Assembly: GCA_027382625.1 (NCBI GenBank) | Contig: JAJKFJ010021813.1 | Location: 1 to 64,000 of the forward strand | Origin: Tetmemena sp. SeJ-2015 | Lineage: Eukaryota; Ciliophora; Spirotrichea; Sporadotrichida; Oxytrichidae | Direction of reading: 5' to 3' | DNA: 64,000 nucleotides | Part shown: piece by piece, positions 35,717 through 46,856 of the stretch | Position numbering within the stretch: the stretch's first letter is position 1 | Layout of the letters: each line of letters begins with the position of its first letter | The notes under the pieces: generated by a model | Databases searched by the model: none | The model's input: only the letters and a program-made list of their open reading frames with translations | Told to the model about the DNA's origin: nothing | Made by a program: the position numbers and the translations under genes

Positions 35717-37618
35717 TCAACGCATTCTCATTTTTGTAAAACACCTTCCTTCCTTAATGAAGGAGGAGAAAACTTTCAAATTAATTAAGTACTCAATTAG
35801 TAGTAATTGTGACTCACTGCTCAGTCTCTTTTAATTCATAAATGAATTTTAGTATGAATGTCTCTGTGTAGTAGAAGTAGGTGAGGGAGGGGAAGCAGTT
35901 GTATCATAGCACTGTTTCAGATTCTTCTCAATCATGTCTAGTAGCACATGAGGCTCTGACATGATAGCTGTATCTGCAGTCAAGGTGATTTTAAAGTAGT
36001 CGACGTAAGAGATAGCTCCTAAGCCCATTCCAGTCACACCTGCTGGAATAAAGAAGTTAGTCATCATAATCAATAAAACGAAGAGACTATAAAAGATGGA
36101 TTATTGATAATAGACTTCTTCCCATTCTACTCAAGAGGCTTTAGCAAACCTGGTACATTTGAAAAAGCCATAGTATAGGGGAGAGTAGACTTGCTGATAA
36201 ACCAATCAGAGAGAAAGTAGGGAGTGAACATAATTGAATAGAAGGACATGGCATAGGTGGCGTAGATATCAAGGAACTATGTCCTCAGTTGGGACGTCAC
36301 CTTCGACACCTTCTCTATCGATTTCTGAATATCTCTCTCGATTGGTAAACTTGCAAATAAATGAATGGAAGGCATCAGAAATGCATTGTAACTTTATGAC
36401 TAAGGGAACTGGAGCGAACTTGTTTTCAAACTTCATGGTTTCAAAGCTCTTGTAGTGACCGAAGCGGATATTTGCAGGCATGACCATGTTGACTGACTAA
36501 GTTTTTGTGTCACCCTTGAGTTCGAAGTATTCCTTAATTGCTGATGCTGTGCAAGCCGTCACTAGGTCATTTATGGTGCAATTTTGTTTCTTTGATGCGG
36601 CTTTTATGTCAGCATTACAAGTATAAAAGAAGGTATGATTTAAAGTTAGCAAACATAAGGTCACTTCCACAAGCTGAGACCTTTTTGCCAGAGAGAGCTC
36701 TCTTGCCATCATGTAGAGGATTCAAGTCTTACTTCAGGGAAAGGATTTTCTTGAGAACGAAAGGGACTCTTAAGGGGAAAGAAAGGCGGATTGTCAGGCG
36801 TTCTAGGAATGACAGATTCTTTATAGGCATCATCTTGCTAGTGTCGAAGTCATCACTTCCAGAGTGAGATTGCAAATATATATACTCATGCTTTGAGATA
36901 AATGATGACTGATGCAAGAGACGCCATCGCACATAGAGTGATGCTGCTTATAGAGGATAAGACTGCGATTTTACATGTAGTTTTCTTGGAAATACATTCT
37001 CCATTGGGGTTTTTCGAAGGGCATTTAGACATTGATGTCTTTGGAGATGAAATCTTCTATATCCTTCTGAGTCTTAAGCTCTTAAGGGATATTCCTTAAA
37101 CAGTACTTTATAGTAAACTCAATCCAACAACAACAACAACTTCGTAAAAGCATGATCCTTAAATTATTAGAAGCAGTAGTTTATCTTCGGGGCTGGTTTC
37201 TTTCCAGTAATAGTCTCCAAATATCTCCACAATGCAGGATCTCATCTTCCATTGACGCTTCATCTACTTTAAGAAGTTTGCTCTAATGATTATAAAACAA
37301 GGATAATTATTTAAAGGAAAGGTTATAATGATTTCAATGTCGAACTTTATCGATAACTGTGAAGGACATGAAGTTGACATTCGCTTTATCATCGCCGCCA
37401 AAGAAACATGCTACGTCCATAGTGGGCATCACATGCACTCCATACACAGCAGCAATCACATACTGGTACACTAAAGTCACCACTGCTGCTACTGGAAGCA
37501 TCCACACTAACGGGAATAATTTAAAAAAACACCTTTAAAAATAAATTTTTATTAATAATGATACTATTGCGAGCAAGATTCCACTCTTGATGAGTGTGAG
37601 TGTCATATTGGTTTTCAT
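35717..37618 (-). CDS. Wax-ester synthase/diacylglycerol acyltransferase (WS/DGAT) family
   Basis: The start at 37618 gives a hydrophobic N-terminus (MLPVAAVVTLVYQYVIAAVY) that is a probable membrane anchor. RSCIVEIFGDYYWKE and FEKPQWRMYFQENY precede the catalytic motif HHSMCDGVSC, the HHxxxDG of bacterial and plant WS/DGAT enzymes. Downstream, CTINDLVTACTASAIKEYF and VNMVMPANIRFGHYKSFETM, then NKFAPVPLVI, match the C-terminal DUF1298 part, which ends near AGVTGMGLGAISYVDYFKIT. The enzyme would esterify fatty acyl-CoA to alcohols or diacylglycerol at a membrane. Several IESs and introns interrupt it; one is resolved. The stop at 35717 assumes that TAA at 35849 is Gln. Confidence 0.86.
37521..37553. 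other. IES in WS/DGAT gene, pointer AATAAT
   Basis: 33 bp between AATAAT copies at 37515-37520 and 37554-37559. Removal of 39 bp joins GILLAIVSL to FPLVWMLPVA in frame. The insert is stop-free. Confidence 0.8.
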
Positions 37619-37802
37619 TTTCTTTGCTTGCTATTCTATGAGGTGGCTTATTTTAATCTTTAGTTATAGGTTTTTGTAGCGTTAACCTTTTTATATGATT
37701 AGATTTGTCTATGATAGGCAAAATTTTATTAACTCTTCATTCTTCTGTAATTTGCTAAATTTCAAAGTGAGATTTTTAATAAAGATTATCTTTTTATAAG
37801 AG

Positions 37803-38805
37803 ATGACAAATAAGATCAGTAGTAGTAGCAGCCACAGTAAAGATTTTAGAGATAGTCCTCTAAATTTTTGAAAAGGGCTGGTTCTTAGGAGGAGGAAATG
37901 ATGGAGACTGATTCAGAACAGAGTTCTCGAAATAATGAGGACATGCAAATTGAATAGCCACCTTCAAAAACACAAACTTTGGAAGAAAAAGAACTATACC
38001 TTTAAGTAAAATTTGAATTTAACTAAGGAGGAAGAACAACAGCAGAGAAGAATATCCTCCGAATAGTAGATGTTTCAACAGTAGCAAGCATTCCAAAACC
38101 AGTCACAATAGATAGCCAATGTTTAACAGCCAAATCTAATAACGAACACTAATTAAAGATAATTCTAATGATTCACGCATTTTATTTCGATCCAGAGTAG
38201 TCATTCCACTGCCTAAGAGTTCTAGAACATTTAGCAGGTCAATATGGCTCAGCATTTGCCCTATAATAATCAACTAGCCAAGTCCTTCTCTTACCCTCAA
38301 GATATAATTATTGATAAGTGTGAATACTTTAATTTTTTGCTCAAACGATTAACCATTCCAGACACTAGCTGCAGTAAAGCTCGCCCTATTTGCAGCCTTT
38401 GATGCAGCCAATTCTCCAAACTAATCTGAGTCTGCAGCACTACTAGACTCAAGCCTCCAACTACACCCAACTTATCATTCCTCAGTTCCCCTTCACACAA
38501 GAGTAATAAATTACATGAATTATTATATTTTGAAGTAACTTTTAGCTTAGAATAGTTTCTGTAAGTTTGCTTCCATATTCCATTTTATTGTTATTAAAGG
38601 CTCATATATTTAAATAATTTGAATTGCAGATGTGTATTTGAAAAATGTGGAACAATATTGGCCTTATGAAGTATGCGAGTTGAACTATCAGGTGGCTTTG
38701 GACTACCTCTCTCTCAAGAATAATGACTATAATTTAGCGCTCACCACCCTCCTCTACAATTTAGATGAATTCATTAAATTCGTTAAATGTAAACCATAAA
38801 TATGA
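37803..38805 (+). CDS. Gln-rich protein with ELM2-like C-terminal segment
   Basis: A Ser-rich start (MTNKISSSSSHSKDFRDS) leads to an acidic part and then a Gln-rich stretch near 38030-38130 (EEQQQRRISSEQQMFQQQQA). After one IES the frame reads QSSPYLQPLMQPILQTN. An intron ending TTGCAG at 38632 leads to the last exon, VEQYWPYEVCELNYQVALDY then LSLKNNDYNLALTTLLYNLD. The W-P and the AL..L...NYD..LAL pattern resembles the ELM2 domain of MIER/RCOR corepressors, but no SANT domain follows before TGA at 38803-38805. The link to chromatin is inference. An in-frame TGA near 37880 is unresolved. Confidence 0.62.
38301..38339. other. IES, pointer CTCAA
   Basis: 39 bp between CTCAA copies at 38296-38300 and 38340-38344. 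Removal of 44 bp joins KSFSYPQ to TINHSRHQLQQSS in frame. Confidence 0.88.
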
Positions 38806-39248
38806 ATAAAATATATGACAAATTTATGATGATAAATTGATTATCTGTATTAGAAATCAAAGTTAATTAAACTTTAATAGATGAAAAAAATAGGAATTTA
38901 TTATTAGTTTAAAATTCCATGTCTTTTTTAATTTTGCTATTTAATAAATGTAAGTGACTTGCCTATGTAATAGGAATCTTTTTTAAATAGTTTTACTTCA
39001 GTGGGAGAATTTAAAATTAATAAATATATAGTAACAGATATCATCAAGAGGTAAACCACACAATTTATATTTATTACATTTATATGTATCAAACTATATG
39101 AGCATATCTTTAAATTATAAGATAAATATTGTCTATATATAAATAAGTAGTTTATTAGAGTTTAGCAGCTTTACAAGGTAACTCTTGATCTCTAACTATA
39201 AGCAATTTTAAATAGTTGACTGCATTAAATTTATATCTCCAGCCTTAG
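38806..39248. other. AT-rich intergenic region
   Basis: No supported gene. Strongly AT-rich. Confidence 0.5.
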
Positions 39249-39600
39249 ATGAGGCAAGAGTACGCGCAGAGTATCAATCTTCAAACTGCCGCTTAATAAA
39301 TAAACTTGCAGCACTTGTAGAGCCTGCAATTAATTCAACAGCAAGCCACCGCAAATGTCAATCAGTGAAAATCCGTTCTCACACACAATAATTTTAAACT
39401 AACTTAAAATTCACCCACCCTAATAACCAGATCATTAACAGAGATTTAAATTAGCCTGATCTCATAATAACTTAAAAGAAGATTCTATAATGAGGAGAGT
39501 CTTTCATTCATTCAACTTAAAGATTATTAAAGCAGAGTCAAATTGCCTTTCCAGAGGGGATTTGGCTTGAATGATTATAGTAATTCATTAAATTTCATTT
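39249..39600 (+). CDS. Small Gln-rich gene, partly resolved
   Basis: ATG at 39249 opens MRQEYAQSINLQTAAQQINL followed by more Gln-rich sequence that uses TAA and TAG. A TGA near 39366 is followed in the same frame by sequence that still looks coding (FYNEESLSFIQLKDYQSRVK, then LPFQRGFGLNDY), so an IES or error probably lies between. The 3' end is uncertain and may overlap the convergent minus-strand gene. No domain is recognised. Confidence 0.42.
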
Positions 39601-41649
39601 TTAAATTGAATAAACCTACTTCTCCTTATTTATTTAAAGTAATTATAATATATATTTTTTACTCTTTGTCAGCACTTGTTTATTATATCTTGATATTTCG
39701 TTTCCTCTTACTTCTTTCCAAGATTCAAGATGGAAAAAAATAATAACTGAACTATATTAAATTTTGTCATCGCTTTACACATTCTGGGATGAGCATTTGC
39801 TCTAGCTCTTATCATCTCTGACAGTGGCAAAGATTGGCTTTGGTGCTTAGGTTTGGCCAGCCAAACTCAAGTGGTTTCCCGAGTTTAAAGCTGTGGAGTT
39901 CTAAGTGACGATGCTATGGGTGAAAGATTAATGTCTCTATACCCCAGAGGCAGCTTTATCATTTAAAAAGAATTAAATTCGCAATTTAATTAAATTTGGG
40001 TCAAAACTAGGACATTCAGGGTTTGAAATGGGTGCACTGAGCTTCTTATGCAACTATTGATCTATAATAAGCGTTTTTAAGCAAGAGAGTCTATTTATCC
40101 ATTAATCTACTTTCCGAATTCTATTTATAGACTTACTCTGTATGAGTGCCAGTTGGTTCATTCTATCTGAATCTTAGTTCGTGTTGTGAAGCCTTCCATC
40201 CCCACCACTATATTAGAATGAGGAATTTGAAATTTGAATTTGGGAGTAACTTACTTAATAAAAAGTGTAGCTGTATATTATTCTCTGTCACTTTAATTCG
40301 GCTTTGAAATACCCTATTGAATTTGTGCGTCGGGGGCATATTGCGCCTAATTAAGTGCTATGAAGACTTTCCGAAATCGAGCACACTTTGCCTCTACTCC
40401 ATCGTGAAGTCAAGTTTGCTAGAGTCAACGAGTTTATTATTCTTTACAAAAATAATTAGAATTGAAAGAATAGTCATTATTTTGCAATAGAGGGATTTGT
40501 ACTGTGTTTGGCAAGTATTTGATTTCTTTATTGCTCTTATAAGCTTGATTGGTGCTTAATCATTGGCTATTAGAATTCAAAACTTTCTCCATAATAAAAG
40601 AAAAGTGTAAATCCAACTTTAAACAAAAAACTTGGTTGCTATTAAATAGGCGGCAAAGCAGCACTGGTCAAATCTGAAGAGAGTTGCTTTGGTCAATTAT
40701 ACTCATTAGTGAAATCGGCTTGAAGCTACTTTTAAAGTTAGTTTGAATTACTGTGCACTCCACCCTATAGCTGCTTTTCCATCTAGGTTTCCTAGAGCAG
40801 CATTTGCGAAAGTCTTCTCAAGCCTGGGGATGCTGACACCTACTATGCACTAATAATCGCCATATCTACTCGAGTTACTGAGCTCAGTCCAGATGCATTC
40901 TGTTCTCCAGGAATCAAAAAAATATTTTTAAAATTATCTATCTTCTAAATGGAATGGTTTAAGTGGCTGTTTTCAAGGAATTTTACTCCGATTTCGCTTA
41001 AAATTATAATTACAAGCCTTTAATATAATGCCTATTTATGTATATAGCTTTAGTGAACTGGGTGATTTTGAGGGGCGCACTTTAAGCTTAATTTTTATTA
41101 TATTTTAAATCTGCCTTGCCCTACTGCATTGATTACTCTTGCTTAGGAGCTAAATACATTTACAACATGGCCATACAAAAATATTGAATTTGAGCTGACT
41201 TGAGAGTATTCTTTTACTTAACTATCTTTTTGCCAAGAGTCTTTGATTTCAAATTTAAGTTCTTTTTAATTCCCTTGCTGATTAAATTAACGTCCACTTT
41301 TATTATATTGTATTTAAAGTGTGATAGCAGAGACTTGAGTAGTAGTAATGGGGAGTGGTTTGGCGGTTTGGCGGGAAGCAGGTCTGAGTTTGTGAGTTTG
41401 GAGAAAAGGATCCTATTTCAATCTTATAATATTTAATTTCGAAGGCATGCTCAGTAACCGCACCTGTGGATCCTCCCAATACCCCTCTCCAAGCCAAATC
41501 TTGTCTTTCACTACCATCTCTTCTGCTTGTTCGCGCTAGTTCAAAATTAATTTCAATATACAATGAAAAAAATTATTTGATTGCTAGTTTGGACCTTCTA
41601 TTGAGAATAATTTGCGGAAAGAGTGATTCATTGACAACTTCAGGCCCAT
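39595..41649 (-). CDS. Hypothetical basic, Gln/Ser-rich protein
   Basis: The start at 41649 gives MGLKLSMNHSFRKLFSIEGP. Coding continues through QREQAEEMVVKDKIWLGEGY and KTLGKKIVKQKNTLKSAQIQ near 41200. It then reads NMPPTHKFNRVFQSRIKVTE near 40310, and a long frame near 39650-40170 includes NRIRKVDQWINRLSCLKTLI and SFDPNLIKLRIQFFLNDKAA. Several frame changes mark unresolved IESs or introns. The protein is basic with no recognised domain. TGA is inferred at 39595. Confidence 0.62.
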
Positions 41650-42562
41650 GGGCTGGACCCTATGACCCCCTTCATACCCTTCAATCTATTTATCTTAGTC
41701 AAAATTACTTTATACATAAATATTTTGTAATATTTGTAAGAAAGTATTTAGTATTAAATATATGTGTTTTGTGAATGAGAACGGGTAAATCTTATTAAAA
41801 TAGTTAGTTAGGAATCATATTAAGTGAGGCTCTCCCAATATTAATTAAATTAATTATTATAATATTTATCGCCACTGCCCGCTCCCTTATCAACCATATC
41901 ACACATACACATACAAATTATTTAAATTTAAATTACATTATAATATAAACTTTTTTTCTATTTCTAGCAATATAATATTTATAACTAGTATATGAGGCCC
42001 GATAAACCGCGTTGAAACCGAGTAAGTTTCACTTAACCCAATATTCTATATAAGTTTCAACCGCTTAAAATAATCCAAGTACACCATTGCTTTTTGCAGA
42101 GGATTTCCCTAGCCTCAATTTCCCCAAAGCAAATTTGTAGTCTGCCGTAAAAATTCTATTTTATATATTTATTATACTTACCCTCTCTCTACACTCACAA
42201 TCGTCAATTAGGAAAAAGAAAAACCGAAAAAAGAATTTTCTTGTGCGGAGATAGAATTGTTTGAGTGATTATAATAATTTTGACAACGAGATCATATGTG
42301 TATGTGGTGGTTTGTAAATAAATAAATACGTTGCTTAATTAAGTCTACAATAATGAAAATGATGAGGCTTAAAAGAACACGAGCACTAACGCAACTGCAG
42401 CCCCACCATTAGCTTTAGATTTATATGCTTTAATTTATACATCTCTACGTACAATCGATTGCAGAGAGGGCGCACAAGTGTAAAAGATAGTTGCTGCTCC
42501 TCTTGCTGCTTTAGATGAATGAATATTTATAATTGCTAGTTTATTCATAGTGAGCCTGCTCC
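41650..42562. other. AT-rich intergenic region
   Basis: I see no supported gene in these 0.9 kb. A run of ATATT and TTAATT words dominates. This could include germline-limited DNA between two somatic chromosomes, but no telomere-addition site can be recognised by eye. Confidence 0.5.
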
Positions 42563-43483
42563 TCAAAAGGTGAAGGACTTTGCCTTGTCGATCATAGACT
42601 CAGACTGAGGGGCCTCCTGTGCCTTGGCCAAGTCTGCTGAGTAATCGGCAGCCCAGGGGTCAGTGCCTCCTCTGCGCATCTATTTCTATATCCTAGCCAT
42701 CTCTGATCATATAAAGATCTATTTTTTCAAATGAGGATTGATGATTGATCTCTGCCTTTTGCATTTCCTCCATCATCTTGTATTGCTGCCTCATGGACAC
42801 GCTGGTGATAACTGTGGAGAGTCCCTCGATCAACATGAGAATCACACCACCCATCATGGCGTTCTTGAAAGCCACATTCAGGCCTCCTCTAATGGCGAGC
42901 ACTCCTCCAGTAATGAAACCTGAGATGATGGCGTTGAAGGGATCATCCTTCTAGCGATAGTAGATCATGAGGCAGTCCATGGATGAGAACACTCCACCCC
43001 ACATTGCAAAACTTCCTACACATCAATAAGTTAACTCGACAATAAAGAGAGTTGGAAATGGAGATCCATTTTTTCTAGGATTGAGAAGTTATTCTTACCT
43101 CCCAAGAAAGGAGCTCTGTTCCTCACATGCATGAGGCCTGAGATTATTCTCTGTCTTCTGGGTGCATTCCACATTCCTATTTTAAAATTTAGAACAAAGG
43201 ACATAAACCATATCAATAATTTAAGGCCATCTCAATTTTCATTATGATCATTCATCAACTTGGAACAGATTAACTTTCATCCACTCCATATTAGCTCATA
43301 GTATAGTGAGCTCTTTCATTTGATTGATGATCGTTATATCTGGGCTGCTGCTGACTTTGACTTACCCTTGAAGAAGTAGAATAGGGAACCTCCGACGCAT
43401 CCCATTGAGAAACCAATTCCCAAGTCCTCTAAGATTCTGCCTGGGCAGGGTGATCTGTGATATGCTACTCCTCCTTAACTCAT
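42563..43483 (-). CDS. TIM17: TIM17, mitochondrial inner-membrane translocase subunit
   Basis: TIM17 is a channel subunit of the TIM23 complex. The start at 43483 gives MSQGGVAYHRSPCPGRILED, then GFSMGCVGGSLFYFFKG, MWNAPRRQRIISGLMHVRNR, APFLGGSFAMWGGVFSSMDC, YYRQKDDPFNAIISGFITGG and MMGGVILMLIEGL. These are the four Gly-rich membrane helices and the R/K-rich loops of the family. Introns at 43177-43365 and 43016-43098 have GTAAGT/GTAAGA donors and TAG acceptors, both in correct phase. The IES at 42706-42747 separates the C-terminal tail (RRGGTDPWAADYSADLAKAQ). Length after processing is normal for TIM17 plus a tail. Confidence 0.95.
42706..42747. other. IES in TIM17 gene, 7-bp pointer ATCTCTG
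   Basis: 42 bp between ATCTCTG copies at 42699-42705 and 42748-42754. Removal of 49 bp joins EEMQKAE to MARIQKQMRRGG in frame. Confidence 0.92.
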
Positions 43484-43648
43484 TTTAACCTTTGCTTCGA
43501 TAATATATAATATTATGTGGTTAGAATTATTAAAATATTTATTCAAATGAGGGTAATGAAAATGGATTTTATAGATGATAAGAGAATTTGCTTTTAAAAC
43601 TTTGCACCCCTTAATTATTTATTTTCTTTAACTTTCCTTCTTCTCTTT

Positions 43649-45784
43649 CTATGATAAGTGACAAGCAGTTCCTAAAGAATTATCTTTTAGAGATAAGAAA
43701 TTAATTCTAGCTAAGTCAATTGGTTTAAATCTATGATAATATCTCAGGTAATCTTCAAAGGTATCCAAACTGTTTGCAGATCTCTTCTTGAGCGTAGCCA
43801 GTAGTGTACTCATGCTTTGGATGGCCTGCTGAGACCTCTTTGCAAACCTTAGATCTGTAACTGTCATTTAGCAACTACCCAACTGGCGCTTTACTAGCTA
43901 CATAGTGGATAGCTCAATCAAAAAATACACCGAAAATAGTAAACATAAATTATTTACTCTCTCCTCCATCCAACTTCTCTGAGCTCTGTCTAGTTCATCT
44001 CTGCTGATAGCCCAACTATCAGTAAGGGCAATTCTCTCCACTCTCTCATAAAAGAACTCAAATGGGAAGACATTTTCAAATTGATGAAATAGAACTGCTT
44101 GAAATCCGGATTCCTTTGAATGCTTGATAAGCAGCCACCACCTGCTGAGTGAGCAATGATATGCAACTTCTTGAACTTAGAGGGCATCACATATTGGCGC
44201 CACACAAACTGCGCATGCTATTCCATTGTGCGGCAGTATGGTATCATCTATAAAAATAAGTAAGCAAGCTATGAGGAATCCAACATCGAATTATGCTAAT
44301 CTTAATAAGGAAGACTTACTATCATTTTTGTAGTTAATTGGGTCAGTTGCAAATCTTCGTTTCAGTATGAAATGTAAGATCAGCCCGATCTTCAAAGCTT
44401 TCGATTAGCTGAGCAATTAACAAAACTTAAATATTTTATCAAATTCTCCTGCATCTACAGTCCAGATGCTGATAGAATAAGTCGCAGCTTTCTTCCTAGT
44501 TCATTTTTAATTGTTGGATCTTATAGGTTTACTGAGCGCTCCCACAAAAAAGAAACAAGGTAAAAGTTCTTAGAATTTGATTCTGAAATCGAATGGTGTA
44601 ATTATTATTCAAATCTGACACACTTCAACTGTCACGGATTTATTCCATTTTAATTAAATATCTAATTTAATTCTCTTTTTTATTAAATTCTCAGCTATAT
44701 TACAATCATTCCAAGAGGGAGGGAAGAAACTTACCTTTCCATTTTTGTAGCTCAGATTGGGGTTCATAACTAGCACTGAAAGTCCATTCTTTTAGGCCTG
44801 ATGTATCATGTAAAGAGTAGACCCAGTCTTCAAACTCTCATTAAGACAAACTGAGCGAGCCCATTAACTACACGCGAACTTTAAAATAGTCAATAAAGTT
44901 ACCCTGCTCTAACAGCTCCAGTGCCCTAGATAAGAATAAGTGCAGCTTTTTCCTAATTCTTTTTAATTAGCTTAGGATTCTTGAAGTCAGGGGACATGAA
45001 AATGTTGCTTTTGGGATGGTTTATAAAGTCTTCAAGTTCTTCCTCTATCAAATGCTTATCCTCAGGTATCAGCACCTCCTCTAGCCCATATTTCGTTTTC
45101 ATCTCTTCTTGAATGTAGCGGGTAATCACATCTCCAATCAAGTCGTAATTAATTAATGCTATCAATTCAAGAATGCAAGAGCTCATTAATATAATAATTA
45201 GCCTGGCCTTTCCATTCTAGGCCCTTAGTTTCATCTGCGATCTATCTGAGCTTTCCGTAGGGATCATCCTGAGTTTGCAATATCTTGTAGCCAAGTTCTT
45301 TCAATCGATCCTCTGCAGTTGGTTCAGGACCCTATCAAAGTCAATATAATAATCGATCAACTTACATCTTGAGCTTGCTGACTCTCACTTTGAGAAGTAA
45401 CCTTGCTCTCCTCTTAGTTCTACTTAACCTCTTCGTTCTTCTTCTCCTCCTTCGATTCTTCTACTACTTAATCATCTTGACTCTCTACAAAGCCAAGTCC
45501 TCCACCATTCTGCGCACTACGAAACTGTGATAAGAAATCATGATGAACTCTAATATACTGCAAGCATGTAGATGCACTTGCTTCTTAATTTAAATGCTTG
45601 GTACTTACATGTTTTCATGAGAGTGCTCATCATAGGAGCGTTAAGAGAGGGGCTCAGTCTCGTCAATCATCTCAGTGTCATCATCTCTCTAGGTATGTGC
45701 ATTGCTATCATCATCTCCCTGGTGCTAGCTCAGTTACTGCTGAGACTCCTACTGTACAGGTGGCTTGTTCTGCTCGTCTTCCAT
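43649..45784 (-). CDS. Arb2/FAM172-type alpha/beta-hydrolase-fold protein
   Basis: The start at 45784 gives MEDEQNKPPVQQESQQQLSQ, an acidic Gln-rich leader. Introns with GTAAGT donors lie near 45545 and 45330. After the IES the Arb2 domain reads YDLIGDVITRYIQEEMKTKY, FMSPDFKNPK, then ALILIQGTGAVRAGQ, matching the LIHGSGVVRAGQ strand-loop of FAM172. The nucleophile elbow HIIAHSAGGGCLSSI has the family's AHS.GG pattern, followed by MREWRELP. Arb2 in fission yeast acts with Ago1 in heterochromatin RNAi, and FAM172 proteins are nuclear. Further inserts between 44,220 and 44,950 are unresolved. No TGA ends the frame before TIM17, so the true 3' end is not known. Confidence 0.85.
45152..45194. other. 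IES in Arb2-type gene, pointer TAATTA
   Basis: 43 bp between TAATTA copies at 45146-45151 and 45195-45200. Removal of 49 bp joins GLEWKGQAN to YDLIGDVITRY in frame. Confidence 0.85.
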
Positions 45785-45938
45785 TTTTGGTAAGTATTGA
45801 AATTAATTGCTGCCTGAGTAAAGATGCCACAATTTAAATGTGCATTTCAGTTCTTATCAGATCAGACCAATCTGGTCAATATAATGTATTTTTTCAGGGA
45901 GGGATGACTTATAATTTGGGAAATAATTTGCAAAATCA
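45785..45938. promoter_or_regulatory. Very short divergent intergenic region
   Basis: 154 bp lie between the Arb2-type start (minus) and the PITH start (plus). A shared promoter is likely if both lie on one somatic chromosome. No motif is claimed. Confidence 0.4.
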
Positions 45939-46659
45939 ATGGAGAGACACTAGCATGGAGCAGACTGTGGTTGCTCAGAGGAGGCAAAGCGATAGGACCC
46001 CTTCGGACTGGATTTGTTTGCACACATCGACATGGAAGCAGTGGACTGCTTTAACCAGAAGAACAATGACTCCATCAAGTCAGTAATCAGGCCCTTGGAG
46101 GACAGAGCCTGGTTCCAAAGAGGAGCAAACTAAAGCGAAGAAAGTAAGGAAGAGACTAAGGAGCAGAGAGTCTTCTGCTAAAGTGGCTATGGCAAAGACC
46201 TGGTCGTTTTCATCCCATTCAATAAGTGTAGTAGTTGTACATACTTGTTTTATCTTCGTTATATATTCAAAGGAGAGATAAAGGTGAAAGCAGTGATAGT
46301 GATAGGAGGGGAGGAGGGCACAGCCCAAGTAAGATGAAGGTCTACAAGAACGAGTAGGCTGTTGACATCAACATTCTAGAGGAGAAGAAACCAGTTCAGA
46401 CCATAGACATGAACGAAAACCCCACGGCGAATTAGAGTACCTCCTCAATGTCTCCAAGTTCAACAACACAGATAATATAGTGCTAGGCTTTGATGAGAAC
46501 TTTGGAGCTAAGAATACAGTAATTAAGTACATCGCTCTGAAGGGAGAGAAGCTAAGAGAGAAGATCAAAGTGATAGAGACTGTCTATGAAGTGAGGGCCA
46601 ACCTGGCTGACCATAAAAACCCTGATGACTTCCTCGCTAAGAATAATCTAGGCATGTGA
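45939..46659 (+). CDS. PITH-domain protein (TXNL1-like, no thioredoxin domain)
   Basis: The start at 45939 gives MERHQHGADCGCSEEAKRQD, like the HGHxCGC start of PITHD1. The domain follows: LDLFAHIDMEAVDCFNQKNN, SIKSVIRPLEDR, then after an insert near 46220-46277 VKAVIVIGGEEG. It continues with KMKVYKNEQAVDINILEEKK, LLNVSKFNNTDNIVLGFDEN, FGAKNTVIKYIALKGE and a terminal VYEVRANLADHKNPDDF. PITH domains bind the proteasome. The frame is broken by one missing base near 46330 (motif TAPSKMKVY) and another near 46428 (PTGELEYLL), both in G/C runs and in invariant motifs. The call is closest to PITHD1 because no thioredoxin domain precedes. Confidence 0.92.
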
Positions 46660-46856
46660 GATAGAAATCAATCAGTTAATTAACCAATTACGAATTGAAG
46701 CGCAAAGAGTTTAATTTCATGATATGATATTCTAGAAGCTTCTAATCCTTAAAGTTGAGAATAGGTTTTAGATATGCGAGAGGTTAAAACAAGATGAGGT
46801 GAGTAAAATAAAAATATAGAAATTTAATTAGGAGAATTCAGCAGCACAAAATAAAT

